From contig JBEVJC010000022.1 in NCBI GenBank assembly GCA_040510375.1, positions 186,001 to 250,000 on the forward strand: 64,000 nt of DNA, written 5' to 3'. Source of the DNA: JBEVJC01 sp040510375 (lineage in GTDB: Bacteria; Bacteroidota; Bacteroidia; Chitinophagales; Chitinophagaceae). Shown piece by piece: positions 52,384 through 60,631 of this stretch. The position numbers and the translations under genes are program-made. The notes beneath the pieces are model-generated. The model searched no databases. It was not told where the DNA came from and was given only the letters and a program-made list of their open reading frames with translations. The stretch's first letter is position 1, and every line of letters begins with the position of its first letter.

Positions 52384-54873
52384 ATGCAGATCGGAAAAAA
52401 TCACCTATTCAGTTTTTTTTCTCTTACCCTCATACTGACAACACTTTCCGCTGCTTCTCAGCAGAAGGTATTTATAGGTACGGTAAGGGACGCACAGAGC
52501 GACGAACCTGTACCCTTTGCATCTATTTCCTTTATCGGCACAACAGTGGGTAAACTGACTGATTCAAGTGGTGCATTTACCTTTCGCCTGGATAAATGGC
52601 CATCCGATACCCTGGTGATCACATCTGTTGGCTACCAGCCATTCCATTTCTCCATCGATATTTCCCAGGATTCCGTCACGGGTGCTGTGACCCTTGAACG
52701 GGGTACTTTTAATGAAGGGGTGAAAGTGAAAGCCAAGGTGAATAAAGGCCTGCTGTTATGGAAAAAAATAGTGCAGAACAAATACCGGAACGACCGCTAC
52801 CGGTTTGATAATTTCTCTTACGAATTATATAATAAACTGGAACTGGATGTCAAGAATGTAAACTTTAAACGGATCACCCGTTTCAAACCATTACGTTCTA
52901 TCGGCACTGTGATAAACCAGCATATGGACAGTTCCGAAAATGTGAAGTACCTGCCTACCTATCTTACTGAAGCGCTGTCCGATTATTACTACCAGAAGAA
53001 ACCGCTGAAACGCCGGGAAGTGATCAAGGCTGCCAACACCAATGGTATCAAAAATGAAAGCTTTATAAAATTCCTGGGCGGCATGGACCAGAACATCAAT
53101 ATCTATAATAATTTCCTTACCGTTTTTGATAAGCAGTTTGTAAGTCCTGCCAGTGATAACGGCGACCTCTATTACAACTACCGCGTACTGGATACCCAGC
53201 AGGTAGGATCCAATCGGATCTATCACCTGGTGTTCACCCCGCGCCGCCTCGGCACCAATACATTTGAAGGCGATTGCTGGGTGGTGGCGGGTTCCTTTGC
53301 TATCCAGAAAATGAATCTCCGGCTTGGCCGCGACGCGAATGTGAACTTCGTTGAAAACCTCAGCCTGATCCAGGAATACAGCCTTATCAATGATACCACC
53401 TGGTTCCTTTCCAAGGATAAATTTGTAGCAGATATCGCCCCGATCGGGCGTAACAGTCCCGGAGTGATTGGCCGGAAAACAACTACCTACCGCAATATCG
53501 TTGTCAATGATACTTCGGTAGCCAATGAGCTGGCAAAAAATAAAGTGGTGGAAGAGGTAATCACGGTAGAAGGAGCAAGTATTAAAGACAAGGAATTCTG
53601 GAAAGACTCCCGCCACGAAGAGTTGACCAAGTCGGAAGCAGGTATTATCCAGATGATCGATACACTGATGGCCGCACCTTCATTCAAGCGACTGGCCCGC
53701 CGCCTCGACTTCTTTGCCACCGGTTATGTGGATGTGGGAAAGGTAAAAATCGGCCAATGGTACAACTGGGTGACTGCTAATTCATGGGAGGGCTTCCGCG
53801 TCCGCTTCGACCTTGCCAGTAATAAAAAATTTGACAAGTACTGGTGGTGGCATGGATATCTTGCCTATGGGTTCGGCGACAAAAAACTGAAAGGCAAGGC
53901 TGAACTTTTTTACCTGCCCAACAAACATCCGCGCCGCTACTGGTATGGCTCCTACACCAATGATCTCGACTTTGGCCAGAACTATTATGGCGAGGTAACT
54001 CAGGATAACATCTTTGCCCTTGCCATCCGTAAACAGAATATCCCGATCAAATTCATCAAAGTGAACGAGAAGCGGTTTGAATTTTTTAATGAACACCGTT
54101 TCGGTCTTTCCGAATTACTGGCTGTTACACGTAAAGCATATACCCCACTTCAGAATATCCCTTTAAAAGATTCTTTCCCGCTGGTCCACGACCGTGGAAC
54201 CCCGCTTACCACTTTTGAAGCTTCCCTGCGCCTGCGTTTTGCCTATCTCGAAAAATTCCTTGAAACGAGTTTCTTCCGGACCAGCCTTGGAAGCCCCTAT
54301 CCCATTGCTGAATTTTACATAGCCAGGGGTATCGCCGGGGTTTTTAAAAGCAGTTACAATTACACCAAGTTTTCGGGCAGCATTTCCGATTACCTGAAAG
54401 TGCCTCCTTTCGGAACTATTTCCTATCAGTTATATGCGGGTCGCACCATCGGCACCCTTCCCTATGTATTACTTGATATCGCACCCGGTAACGAACTCCA
54501 CTACTACAACAAGTATGCATTCAATATGATGAACCGGTATGAGTTTATTCACGACCGGTATGCGGGCCTGAACTGGGAACATAATATCGGCAACGGGATC
54601 TTCCGGTTATTTCCCAAGCTGAAGTTCCGCCAGTTCTATACCGTAAAAGCCTTATGGGGCAGCCTTTCCAATGCAAACCGGGAACTCAATTTCAATAAAG
54701 GGGCAAATTTCCAGTCGCTCGATGGCAAGACCTATATGGAAGTGGGCACGGGTGTAGATAATATCCTCAAGGTATTCCGGGTTGATTTTATCTGGAGAAT
54801 ACTTCCAACCACCCCGCTGGAAGGCAATACCAGCAAATTCGGCGTATTCGGCAGTTTCAGGCTGACCTTCTGA
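52384..54873 (+). CDS. DUF5686 outer-membrane protein with N-terminal CarboxypepD_reg domain
   Basis: 829 residues. Signal peptide about 1-27 (ends SAASQ). A carboxypeptidase-D regulatory-like beta sandwich (about 29-115) starts VFIGTVRDAQSDEPVPFASISF and holds LVITSVGYQPF. A middle DUF5686 segment follows, then a C-terminal outer-membrane barrel of about 14 strands ending in FRLTF. The same domain order is seen in many Bacteroidota surface proteins of unknown function. A TTG three codons upstream is possible, but the promoter's -7 box overlaps it. Transcribed from a divergent region shared with the creD operon. Confidence 0.9.
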   Translation: MQIGKNHLFSFFSLTLILTTLSAASQQKVFIGTVRDAQSDEPVPFASISFIGTTVGKLTDSSGAFTFRLDKWPSDTLVITSVGYQPFHFSIDISQDSVTGAVTLERGTFNEGVKVKAKVNKGLLLWKKIVQNKYRNDRYRFDNFSYELYNKLELDVKNVNFKRITRFKPLRSIGTVINQHMDSSENVKYLPTYLTEALSDYYYQKKPLKRREVIKAANTNGIKNESFIKFLGGMDQNINIYNNFLTVFDKQFVSPASDNGDLYYNYRVLDTQQVGSNRIYHLVFTPRRLGTNTFEGDCWVVAGSFAIQKMNLRLGRDANVNFVENLSLIQEYSLINDTTWFLSKDKFVADIAPIGRNSPGVIGRKTTTYRNIVVNDTSVANELAKNKVVEEVITVEGASIKDKEFWKDSRHEELTKSEAGIIQMIDTLMAAPSFKRLARRLDFFATGYVDVGKVKIGQWYNWVTANSWEGFRVRFDLASNKKFDKYWWWHGYLAYGFGDKKLKGKAELFYLPNKHPRRYWYGSYTNDLDFGQNYYGEVTQDNIFALAIRKQNIPIKFIKVNEKRFEFFNEHRFGLSELLAVTRKAYTPLQNIPLKDSFPLVHDRGTPLTTFEASLRLRFAYLEKFLETSFFRTSLGSPYPIAEFYIARGIAGVFKSSYNYTKFSGSISDYLKVPPFGTISYQLYAGRTIGTLPYVLLDIAPGNELHYYNKYAFNMMNRYEFIHDRYAGLNWEHNIGNGIFRLFPKLKFRQFYTVKALWGSLSNANRELNFNKGANFQSLDGKTYMEVGTGVDNILKVFRVDFIWRILPTTPLEGNTSKFGVFGSFRLTF

Positions 54874-54893
54874 TTGGTAACCCAAACCGGATG

Positions 54894-55004
54894 TTATACA
54901 GCAGCTACGCGTTCATCCAGCACAGCAAGATTATACAGCAGCTGCCCGTTCATCCAGCACAGCGAGAATATACAGCAGCTACGCGTTCATCCAGCACAGC
55001 AAGG
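54894..55004. repeat. Three tandem 37-bp copies of an aminotransferase gene tail
   Basis: Units at 54894-54930, 54931-54967 and 54968-55004; units 1 and 2 match at 34 of 37, units 1 and 3 at 35 of 37. On the minus strand each unit encodes LAVLDERVAAV (one substitution in unit 2) followed in units 1 and 2 by TAA. In unit 3 this stop is mutated (plus strand TTA to ATA), so the gene reads on out of frame into unit 2. Confidence 0.93.
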
Positions 55005-56161
55005 ATGATCTTACAAACATTACGCAGGTCTTCTTCCGATATAACAAGTGGTGGTGAAATCCGCAATGAATCAGAGGCAAACAGGAACCAGTCCGTCAGT
55101 ACCCCCTTTTTTATACAACGGTCAATGATCCATTTATTGGAAGCAAATGAATCAAAACGAAGTGACATCCAAAGACCGGCCTGGGTTTTTTCCAGGATCA
55201 GCGGATGCTCCAGTAACTGATCAATGAGTAAGGCTTTTGCATTAATGGTATCTATAACTTTTTCATCAAGCATTGCCTTCATGGAAGCATGCCCTGCCGC
55301 ACAGGATAGAGGATGGCCACCAAATGTGGTGATATGTCCAAGCACCGGATTCTCCGCAAGGGTAAACATCAGCTGCCTGTCGGCGATAAAGGCACCTAAC
55401 GGCAAACCGCCACCCAGCGCCTTTCCAAGCAACAGCACGTCGGGAATAATTCCATACCGTTCAAAACCCCAAAGGGTACCGGTGCGGCCAAAACCTGTCT
55501 GGATTTCATCCAGCACCAACAGGGTGCCTGTTGCCGTGCATCTTTGGCGAAGCGCCTGCATCCATTCAATAGAGGGTGGTCGCACCCCCGCTTCTGCCTG
55601 CACAGTTTCTGCTATGACACAGGCAGTACGATCCGTAATATCATTGAGCGAGGCAAAGGAATTATATTCCAGATGCAGGATATCGGGCAACAATGGCCGG
55701 TAAGCATTACGCCAGTATTCGTCGCCAATTATACTCAATGCACCCTGGGTGGAACCATGATACGAATTATTAAAGGCAACTACCTGGGTGCGGTTGCTTA
55801 CCCGCTTGGCCAACTTCATGGCACCTTCCACGGCTTCCGCCCCTGAATTGGTAAAATAAACCGAGTTCAGTGATTCCGGAAGATATTGTGTCAGTAACTG
55901 CGCATAACGCACCTGCGGCGCTTCTACAAATTCACCATAAACCATGATATGCAGGTAGGCACTTGCTTGTTCGCTGATGGCGGCCAGCACAGCGGGATGA
56001 CCATGACCCATATTGGCAACACTGATGCCGCCAATAAGGTCAATATACTCAACTCCGGTGGCTGTGTAAAGCCGCACCCCTTCCGCACGGCTGATCTCCA
56101 GGGCAAGCGGGGCCGGTGATGTCTGGGCTACATGTGTTAAAAAAATCTCGCGCTGGTTCAT
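54950..56161 (-). CDS. Class III pyridoxal-phosphate aminotransferase
   Basis: PLP enzyme of the ornithine/GABA/diaminopelargonate family; substrate not clear. The 403 residues have the PLP-site motif YFTNSGAEAVEGAMKLAK, SYHGSTQGALS, the Asp of VLDEIQTGFGRTGTLW, the Schiff-base Lys in LLGKALGGGLPLGAF and TFGGHPLSCAAG. It ends ..DERVAAVYSRCAG; the last six residues are new, produced by loss of the original stop in a tandem repeat. The start is the ATG at 56161 (8 residues shorter than the longest frame). Confidence 0.93.
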   Translation of the reverse strand: MNQREIFLTHVAQTSPAPLALEISRAEGVRLYTATGVEYIDLIGGISVANMGHGHPAVLAAISEQASAYLHIMVYGEFVEAPQVRYAQLLTQYLPESLNSVYFTNSGAEAVEGAMKLAKRVSNRTQVVAFNNSYHGSTQGALSIIGDEYWRNAYRPLLPDILHLEYNSFASLNDITDRTACVIAETVQAEAGVRPPSIEWMQALRQRCTATGTLLVLDEIQTGFGRTGTLWGFERYGIIPDVLLLGKALGGGLPLGAFIADRQLMFTLAENPVLGHITTFGGHPLSCAAGHASMKAMLDEKVIDTINAKALLIDQLLEHPLILEKTQAGLWMSLRFDSFASNKWIIDRCIKKGVLTDWFLFASDSLRISPPLVISEEDLRNVCKIILAVLDERVAAVYSRCAG

Positions 56162-56174
56162 CCCTTTATTTCTA

Positions 56175-56204
56175 CAAAGAAACAAAGGGTATCCTAAGGC
56201 ACAA
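56175..56204 (-). promoter_or_regulatory. Putative aminotransferase promoter
   Basis: On the minus strand, TTG (56204-56202), 19 bases, TTTCTTTG (56182-56175). It leaves a leader of about 7 bases. Confidence 0.4.
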
Positions 56205-56244
56205 AGAATTATCTAATTTGCATACCTCATAAACAAATTCATAC

Positions 56245-56757
56245 ATGGCACTCATACTTCCGGTTGAAGGGATTTCTCCCGTATTTGGTAAAGATTGTTT
56301 CCTTGCCCCCAACGCCACCATTGTGGGAAAGGTTACCATGGGCGACCAATGTTCTGCCTGGTTCAATACCGTGATCCGGGGTGATGTCAATGTTATTGTA
56401 ATGGGAAATAAGGTAAACGTTCAGGATGGCGCCTGTATCCATTGTACCTATCTGAAGACCGGTACCATCATTGGTAACAGTGTTTCCATCGGGCACAATG
56501 CGATTGTACATGGTTGCACCATTCATGATAATGTACTGATTGGTATGGGCGCAATCGTGATGGACAATGCGGTGGTACATAGCAATACCATTATTGCAGC
56601 CGGGGCGGTGGTGCTTGAAAATACAATCTGTGAAGCCGGTAGTATCTATGCAGGTGTTCCTGCAAAAAAAGTAAAGGATATTTCGCAGGACCTGATCCAT
56701 AACGAAATCAACCGCATTGCTGACAATTATATCAAATATTCCGGCTGGTTTAAATAG
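56245..56757 (+). CDS. Gamma-carbonic anhydrase family hexapeptide protein
   Basis: Trimeric left-handed beta-helix protein of the gamma-CA/PaaY/YrdA group; CO2 hydration or an acyltransferase-like activity. The 170 residues have hexapeptide repeats (IVGKVTMGDQ, TIIGNSVSIGHNAIVHG, VLIGMGAIVMD). Three His (IHCTYLK, SIGHNA, AIVHGC) are at the spacing of the zinc ligands. Catalysis would need the family's Glu and Gln, which cannot be confirmed by eye. Single gene, divergent from the aminotransferase. Confidence 0.9.
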   Translation: MALILPVEGISPVFGKDCFLAPNATIVGKVTMGDQCSAWFNTVIRGDVNVIVMGNKVNVQDGACIHCTYLKTGTIIGNSVSIGHNAIVHGCTIHDNVLIGMGAIVMDNAVVHSNTIIAAGAVVLENTICEAGSIYAGVPAKKVKDISQDLIHNEINRIADNYIKYSGWFK

Positions 56758-56774
56758 CGTAATGCATGGATATG

Positions 56775-56793
56775 GACCAGGCAGTACCTGGTC
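56775..56793. repeat. Short hairpin after the gamma-carbonic anhydrase gene
   Basis: GACCAGG-CAGTA-CCTGGTC, perfect 7-bp arms, 17 bases after the stop. No T-run follows, so it may be a weak terminator or RNA stabiliser. Confidence 0.4.
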
Positions 56794-56905
56794 TGAATAC
56801 ACCCCCGGTACCCTTTACGGGCAAACAATAAAATTTCTTAATTATTTAACTGACCATAAATCATTAAGGAACAATGCAATGTTTCTGGAAGGCAGTCCCA
56901 CAGTA

Positions 56906-56923
56906 GTTTTACGCTAGTAAAAC
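56906..56923. promoter_or_regulatory. 18-nt perfect palindrome upstream of the small lipoprotein gene
   Basis: GTTTTAC-GCTA-GTAAAAC, 43 bases before the ATG at 56966. It lies at the place of a -33 element relative to a TACATTTA box at 56938-56945, and may be an operator. Confidence 0.4.
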
Positions 56924-56965
56924 CGATATCCCGTTATTACATTTACTGTACACAAAAGATCTGCT

Positions 56966-57151
56966 ATGAAATCCCGCTTAACCAACTTTGTTCTTTTATG
57001 CATGATGGCTTCACTGGTTTCCTGCAGTGTTTTCAAATCAAAGAAAACCGGTTGCCCAACCAATGGGCGGAACGTTGGTGCTGAGAAGCTGGTTAGTGGC
57101 GATCCCGATGCTGCAAAAGCGGCAAGGAAAGCAAAAAAATTCAAAGGCTGA
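56966..57151 (+). CDS. Small lipoprotein, 61 residues
   Basis: Lipoprotein signal with lipobox VSCS (Cys about 20), then a short Lys-rich mature part (SVFKSKKTGCPTNGRNVGAE) with one more Cys and a helical tail (DAAKAARKAKKFKG). Family not recognised beyond small lipoprotein; no enzyme motif. Probably anchored in the periplasm or outer membrane and cationic, so binding to peptidoglycan or lipid A is possible but only an inference. It sits alone between the gamma-CA gene and the 109-residue gene. Confidence 0.65.
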   Translation: MKSRLTNFVLLCMMASLVSCSVFKSKKTGCPTNGRNVGAEKLVSGDPDAAKAARKAKKFKG

Positions 57152-57221
57152 TCCGGCCAGAGGCAGCTTTTGTCCGAAATCCATGTCTTATAGTTATAAC
57201 CACTAAACCTAAATTATTACT

Positions 57222-57551
57222 ATGAGCGTTACCCTAAGAACCAATCTCGGTTCAACTGAAGCTGTACTCGCGGATGACGGGACATTAAACCTGTTCTACC
57301 AGATCGCGGACATTGTAAGCAACGACCTTAAAGTACGTTTCCTGCACAAGGAAGACGAAGCAGATTCCGTAAACTGGAACTTCCGGTACAAAGGCCAGAA
57401 CTTTTCCCTGCATTACAGTATTTATAATGGCATTTCTATCCTGCCTGTTGCTACACGGTATACAGAAAAGAACAATAAGGTACTTACTGAAATGGCTGTG
57501 GTTGTAGGAACCAGGCTGCAAGCGGGTTCCAGCCTGAGGAAGTCAGCCTGA
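57222..57551 (+). CDS. Conserved hypothetical protein, 109 residues
   Basis: Family not recognised. A soluble, beta-rich protein without signal or TM. Strands such as NWNFRYKGQNFSLHYSIYNG and ISILPVATRYTEKNN suggest a small beta/alpha fold. The ATG start is clear and codon use is like its neighbours. Its 3' end (LQAGSSLRKSA) and stop are echoed by degenerate downstream copies of the same DNA at 57591 and 57640. Confidence 0.7.
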   Translation: MSVTLRTNLGSTEAVLADDGTLNLFYQIADIVSNDLKVRFLHKEDEADSVNWNFRYKGQNFSLHYSIYNGISILPVATRYTEKNNKVLTEMAVVVGTRLQAGSSLRKSA

Positions 57552-57684
57552 ATATTCCAATACCGGTTATCATACTCAGGTGCAAAGCCGGCCTGAATAA
57601 ATCAATAACAACCTTTATTCCCGTGGCCAACACGCAGCGGCCTGAATATTCCACGAGCTGCCATATCCCTGCCCGGGCCTGACC
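57546..57684. repeat. Degenerate repeats of a gene tail at a convergent junction
   Basis: The 14-mer GCCTGAATATTCCA, which includes the TGA stop of the 109-residue gene, occurs at 57546-57559 and again perfectly at 57640-57653. A weaker copy is at 57591-57604 and a fragment at 57677-57684. The 57591 copy is preceded by a sequence like the gene's last codons. Confidence 0.6.
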
Positions 57685-57693
57685 GCCCCGGTC

Positions 57694-58620
57694 CTAGTAA
57701 GTTTTGGCTTCTATTGATTCCAGGATATTATAATAACTGACATATCGGTCTTCCGAAATCTCCCCGTTTCTCACGGCCTCTTTAATAGCGCATCCGGGTT
57801 CATTTACATGCTGGCAGTTATTGAACTGGCATCCACTCAGCCTTGCCCTCATTTCTGGAAAATAATGGGAAAGTTCCGGCTTCGTAATATCAACCAGCCC
57901 AAATTCACGCATACCCGGAGTATCGATCAGGCGGCCTCCGCCGGGCAGGTCGAACATTTCTGCAAAAGTGGTGGTATGCTGGCCCTTTCCACTCCAGCCA
58001 CTGATGACCTGTGTCTTCAGGTCCAGTCCGGGCAGGATCTGGTTGAGCAGGGTTGATTTCCCCACACCGCTATGTCCGCTGATCAGCGTGGTTTTGTCTT
58101 TTAATTCAGCACTGAGTTCCCCAATGCCGGTGCCGGTGACGGTACTTGTTTTGAATACTTTGTATCCGGCACTTTCATACATTATTTTCCATTCGCTGTA
58201 TTTCTCTTCTTCCTGGTGTCGGTAGAGATCCGATTTATTGAAGACAACCAGTGAAGGCACATGGAACATTTCCGAAGCAACCAGGAACCTGTCGATAAAA
58301 CCCTGGGAGGTTCTTGGCTCCCTTAAGGTTGCCACCAGGAGCGACTGGTCAAGATTGGAGGCAACGATATGATGCTGGTGTTTGAAACGGGGCGATTGCC
58401 TGTTGATATAATTACCCCGTTCGTGAATCCTGGTGATAGTGGCTGAATGTTCCAGTTCGTTCTCCACTTCAATATCCACCAGGTCGCCCACAGCAAGCGG
58501 GTTGGTACTGGTGATCCCGTCTATCTTGAAGATCCCCTTCATCCGCGCATTGTGCCAATTGCCCGAATCATCTTTCACCGTGTACCAGCTCCCGGTAGAT
58601 TTATAAACTGTTGCTCTCAT
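57694..58620 (-). CDS. rsgA: Ribosome small-subunit-dependent GTPase RsgA
   Basis: GTPase in late 30S assembly. The 308 residues begin with an OB-fold domain (1-70) and then the circularly permuted GTPase: NKSDLYR (G4) comes before SGHSGVGKSTLLNQIL (G1) and DTPGMREFG (G3). A C-terminal zinc motif (CQFNNCQHVNEPGC) closes the protein. Start at ATG 58620. It follows BatA with a 35-base gap on the same strand, probably the end of the same transcript, although the functions differ. Confidence 0.96.
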   Translation of the reverse strand: MRATVYKSTGSWYTVKDDSGNWHNARMKGIFKIDGITSTNPLAVGDLVDIEVENELEHSATITRIHERGNYINRQSPRFKHQHHIVASNLDQSLLVATLREPRTSQGFIDRFLVASEMFHVPSLVVFNKSDLYRHQEEEKYSEWKIMYESAGYKVFKTSTVTGTGIGELSAELKDKTTLISGHSGVGKSTLLNQILPGLDLKTQVISGWSGKGQHTTTFAEMFDLPGGGRLIDTPGMREFGLVDITKPELSHYFPEMRARLSGCQFNNCQHVNEPGCAIKEAVRNGEISEDRYVSYYNILESIEAKTY

Positions 58621-58655
58621 GTTCTGCGAATTTCCAGAAATAAAACGAGAGCGGA

Positions 58656-59669
58656 CTACGGAAATTTTCTCAGCAGTGTGAATCGCAGCACCAATTCCAG
58701 GAACAGGAAGGCCAGCGCGGCAAACAGGAACGGATAGAACAGCTCGATATAACGTTTGTAGGAAACTACCTGGATATCTGACTTTTCAAGTTTATCGATA
58801 CGGGCATATATTCCCTGCAGACTTTCCTTGTCGCGCGCACGGAAATACTGACCTCCGGTTTCTGTTGCCATTTTTGACAAAAGCTGTTCGTCAAGAAAAT
58901 AGGCTGATGGATTTTTATCAGCTGGTTGTTTGCTGGTTAATTCCACGATGGTGGACTGGGCCGCACCCATACCGATAGAATAGATTTTCACTCCCCGTGC
59001 CTTCGCGATTTCCAGTGCGGTCAGCGGATCAATCAGCCTGGTATCAGGTGCATCTTCCTTTCCATCGGTAAGCAGGATGATCACCTTACTCCTGGCATTA
59101 CTCTTTGCAAGCCGGTCGACTGCAGTGGCCAGCCCTTCGCCGATTACTGTTCCGTCTTTCAGGAAGCGCCGGCTCTCCAGTGTCTGGATCTGGTGGATAA
59201 GGGTGTTCCTGTCGGTGGTCAGCGGGCATTGTGTGAAACTTTCACCTGAAAAAATTACCAGACCGATCCGGTCCACTGGTCTTGCCCTTACAAAATCCTC
59301 CGCCACCTGTTTTGCCACTTCCATCCTGGAAGGCAGGATATCACGAGTACCCATACTTCCACTTACGTCCATACACAAAATGATATCGATCCCTTCGCCC
59401 TTTGTCTGCTCCTGGTCATTACGTTTCTGCGGTCGCGCCAGCGCAAATACCAACGCAATCAGTGCCAGGCAACGAAAAATAAAGGGAAGGTGCAGGAGTC
59501 TTGTCCGCAACGACCTTACCTTGAAGGGCTTCACACTCGACACAGTAAATGTTGCTTCCTGCCTGCGGCCTTTCCGCGAGTACAGGTAGATCAACAGCGG
59601 GACCAGTCCGAGTAAAATAAAATTCTCGGGCCACAGGAAATCTATATTTTTTAACCAGTCGTACAACAT
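58656..59669 (-). CDS. batA: VWA-domain membrane protein BatA
   Basis: Membrane protein with a von Willebrand factor A domain, part of the Bat (aerotolerance) cluster, where it is expected to work with MoxR. The 337 residues have N-terminal TMs (about 16-32 and 60-80) and a VWA domain with MIDAS motif DVSGS at 101-105, the second metal-site Thr in SFTQCPLTTDRN and late Asp in LLTDGKEDAPD. A final TM near 310-330 completes the topology. BatB, BatC and BatD homologues do not follow within the window. Spacing 11 bases from the BatD-like gene. Confidence 0.9.
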   Translation of the reverse strand: MLYDWLKNIDFLWPENFILLGLVPLLIYLYSRKGRRQEATFTVSSVKPFKVRSLRTRLLHLPFIFRCLALIALVFALARPQKRNDQEQTKGEGIDIILCMDVSGSMGTRDILPSRMEVAKQVAEDFVRARPVDRIGLVIFSGESFTQCPLTTDRNTLIHQIQTLESRRFLKDGTVIGEGLATAVDRLAKSNARSKVIILLTDGKEDAPDTRLIDPLTALEIAKARGVKIYSIGMGAAQSTIVELTSKQPADKNPSAYFLDEQLLSKMATETGGQYFRARDKESLQGIYARIDKLEKSDIQVVSYKRYIELFYPFLFAALAFLFLELVLRFTLLRKFP

Positions 59670-59680
59670 TTCATTTTTGT

Positions 59681-60616
59681 TTACACATCCGCCGGCCCAG
59701 CTACCCCATCATCTTTTTTTATTTCTTCACTCACCACCGGCTTCACTTCTTCAATCATCCGGATACTTTCAAGTACTGTCTGTCTTGTGCGTTCATCATC
59801 CTGCGCCGATGCATCAAAGCGGGCAAACTTGACCAGATCACTGAAACGAAGAGCCGATGAAAGTTCGCGGTACAGGTCGGCCGGAAGCCCAACCCCTTTA
59901 AGCTGTTCCACCAGGTCGCCCGTTGTCTGTTGCATCGAATCAATGCCCCTGCGCTTCAATACATATAACCTGAAAATGTTTACCAGCCGCGAATAATAAA
60001 GATCCTTCGCCATCTGTTCCTTACCCAGTTCATCCAGTTCCCTGATCGCTCTGAGATAAACATCTTCCTCTGCCACCGGTGCAGGTAATGGTTTCTTTTT
60101 TCCCCTGAATGCAAAATAAATAATCAGCAGCAGGGCCACAGCACCGGCAACGAAATACCACCATTTCAGGGGGCTCTCTTTCTTTTCAGCATCGGCTTCA
60201 ACCAGGTCCTTGATATCGTTATATGGTTTTGAAATATCAAAGGGAGTATAACCAACATCAACCGGGATACTGTCGGTATAAATACTGTCGCGCAAAAGCA
60301 GGGGTGGGATTACCCAGTGACCTGAATCGAAACTGGTGATATAAATCGCTCCTTTCAGAATCGTTCCTTTCGATGTATTTGATGTATCAATTTTATCGCG
60401 ACGCAGGATCTCAAAGTGTGGAATGGAATCCGGATTAAAAAAACCTATTGCCTCATTTTCCGGGATATCGGCCTCCAGCATGAGTTTGATGGGTTCGCCA
60501 ATCAGTATGGCGGTTTTATCAGGTGTGATCTTTACGGTGGTCTGTGCCATGGCCGAAGTAATCGCCAGCAACAGGCCAAGGGTCGTTAATATTTTATGCG
60601 GGTGGAAATTGATCAT
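59681..60616 (-). CDS. BatD-like membrane protein (DUF4381-like)
   Basis: 311 residues with a signal peptide (about 1-25, ending AMAQ), an extracytoplasmic beta domain (25-145), one TM (about 153-171) and a cytoplasmic helical domain (185-311) with LDELGKEQMAKDLYYSRLVNIFRLYVLKRRGID, a helix typical of the DUF4381 domain. In related clusters this gene sits between the DUF58 gene and batA, as here. Role unknown; probably an adaptor between periplasm and the MoxR-VWA complex. Confidence 0.78.
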   Translation of the reverse strand: MINFHPHKILTTLGLLLAITSAMAQTTVKITPDKTAILIGEPIKLMLEADIPENEAIGFFNPDSIPHFEILRRDKIDTSNTSKGTILKGAIYITSFDSGHWVIPPLLLRDSIYTDSIPVDVGYTPFDISKPYNDIKDLVEADAEKKESPLKWWYFVAGAVALLLIIYFAFRGKKKPLPAPVAEEDVYLRAIRELDELGKEQMAKDLYYSRLVNIFRLYVLKRRGIDSMQQTTGDLVEQLKGVGLPADLYRELSSALRFSDLVKFARFDASAQDDERTRQTVLESIRMIEEVKPVVSEEIKKDDGVAGPADV

Positions 60617-60631
60617 TCAGTTAAAGGTGGA

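Noticed and set aside
52891..53616. Long open frame (241 codons) opposite the DUF5686 gene
   Set aside because: Antisense shadow; the plus-strand protein has signal peptide, domains and barrel, while the minus frame shows no domain and no promoter.
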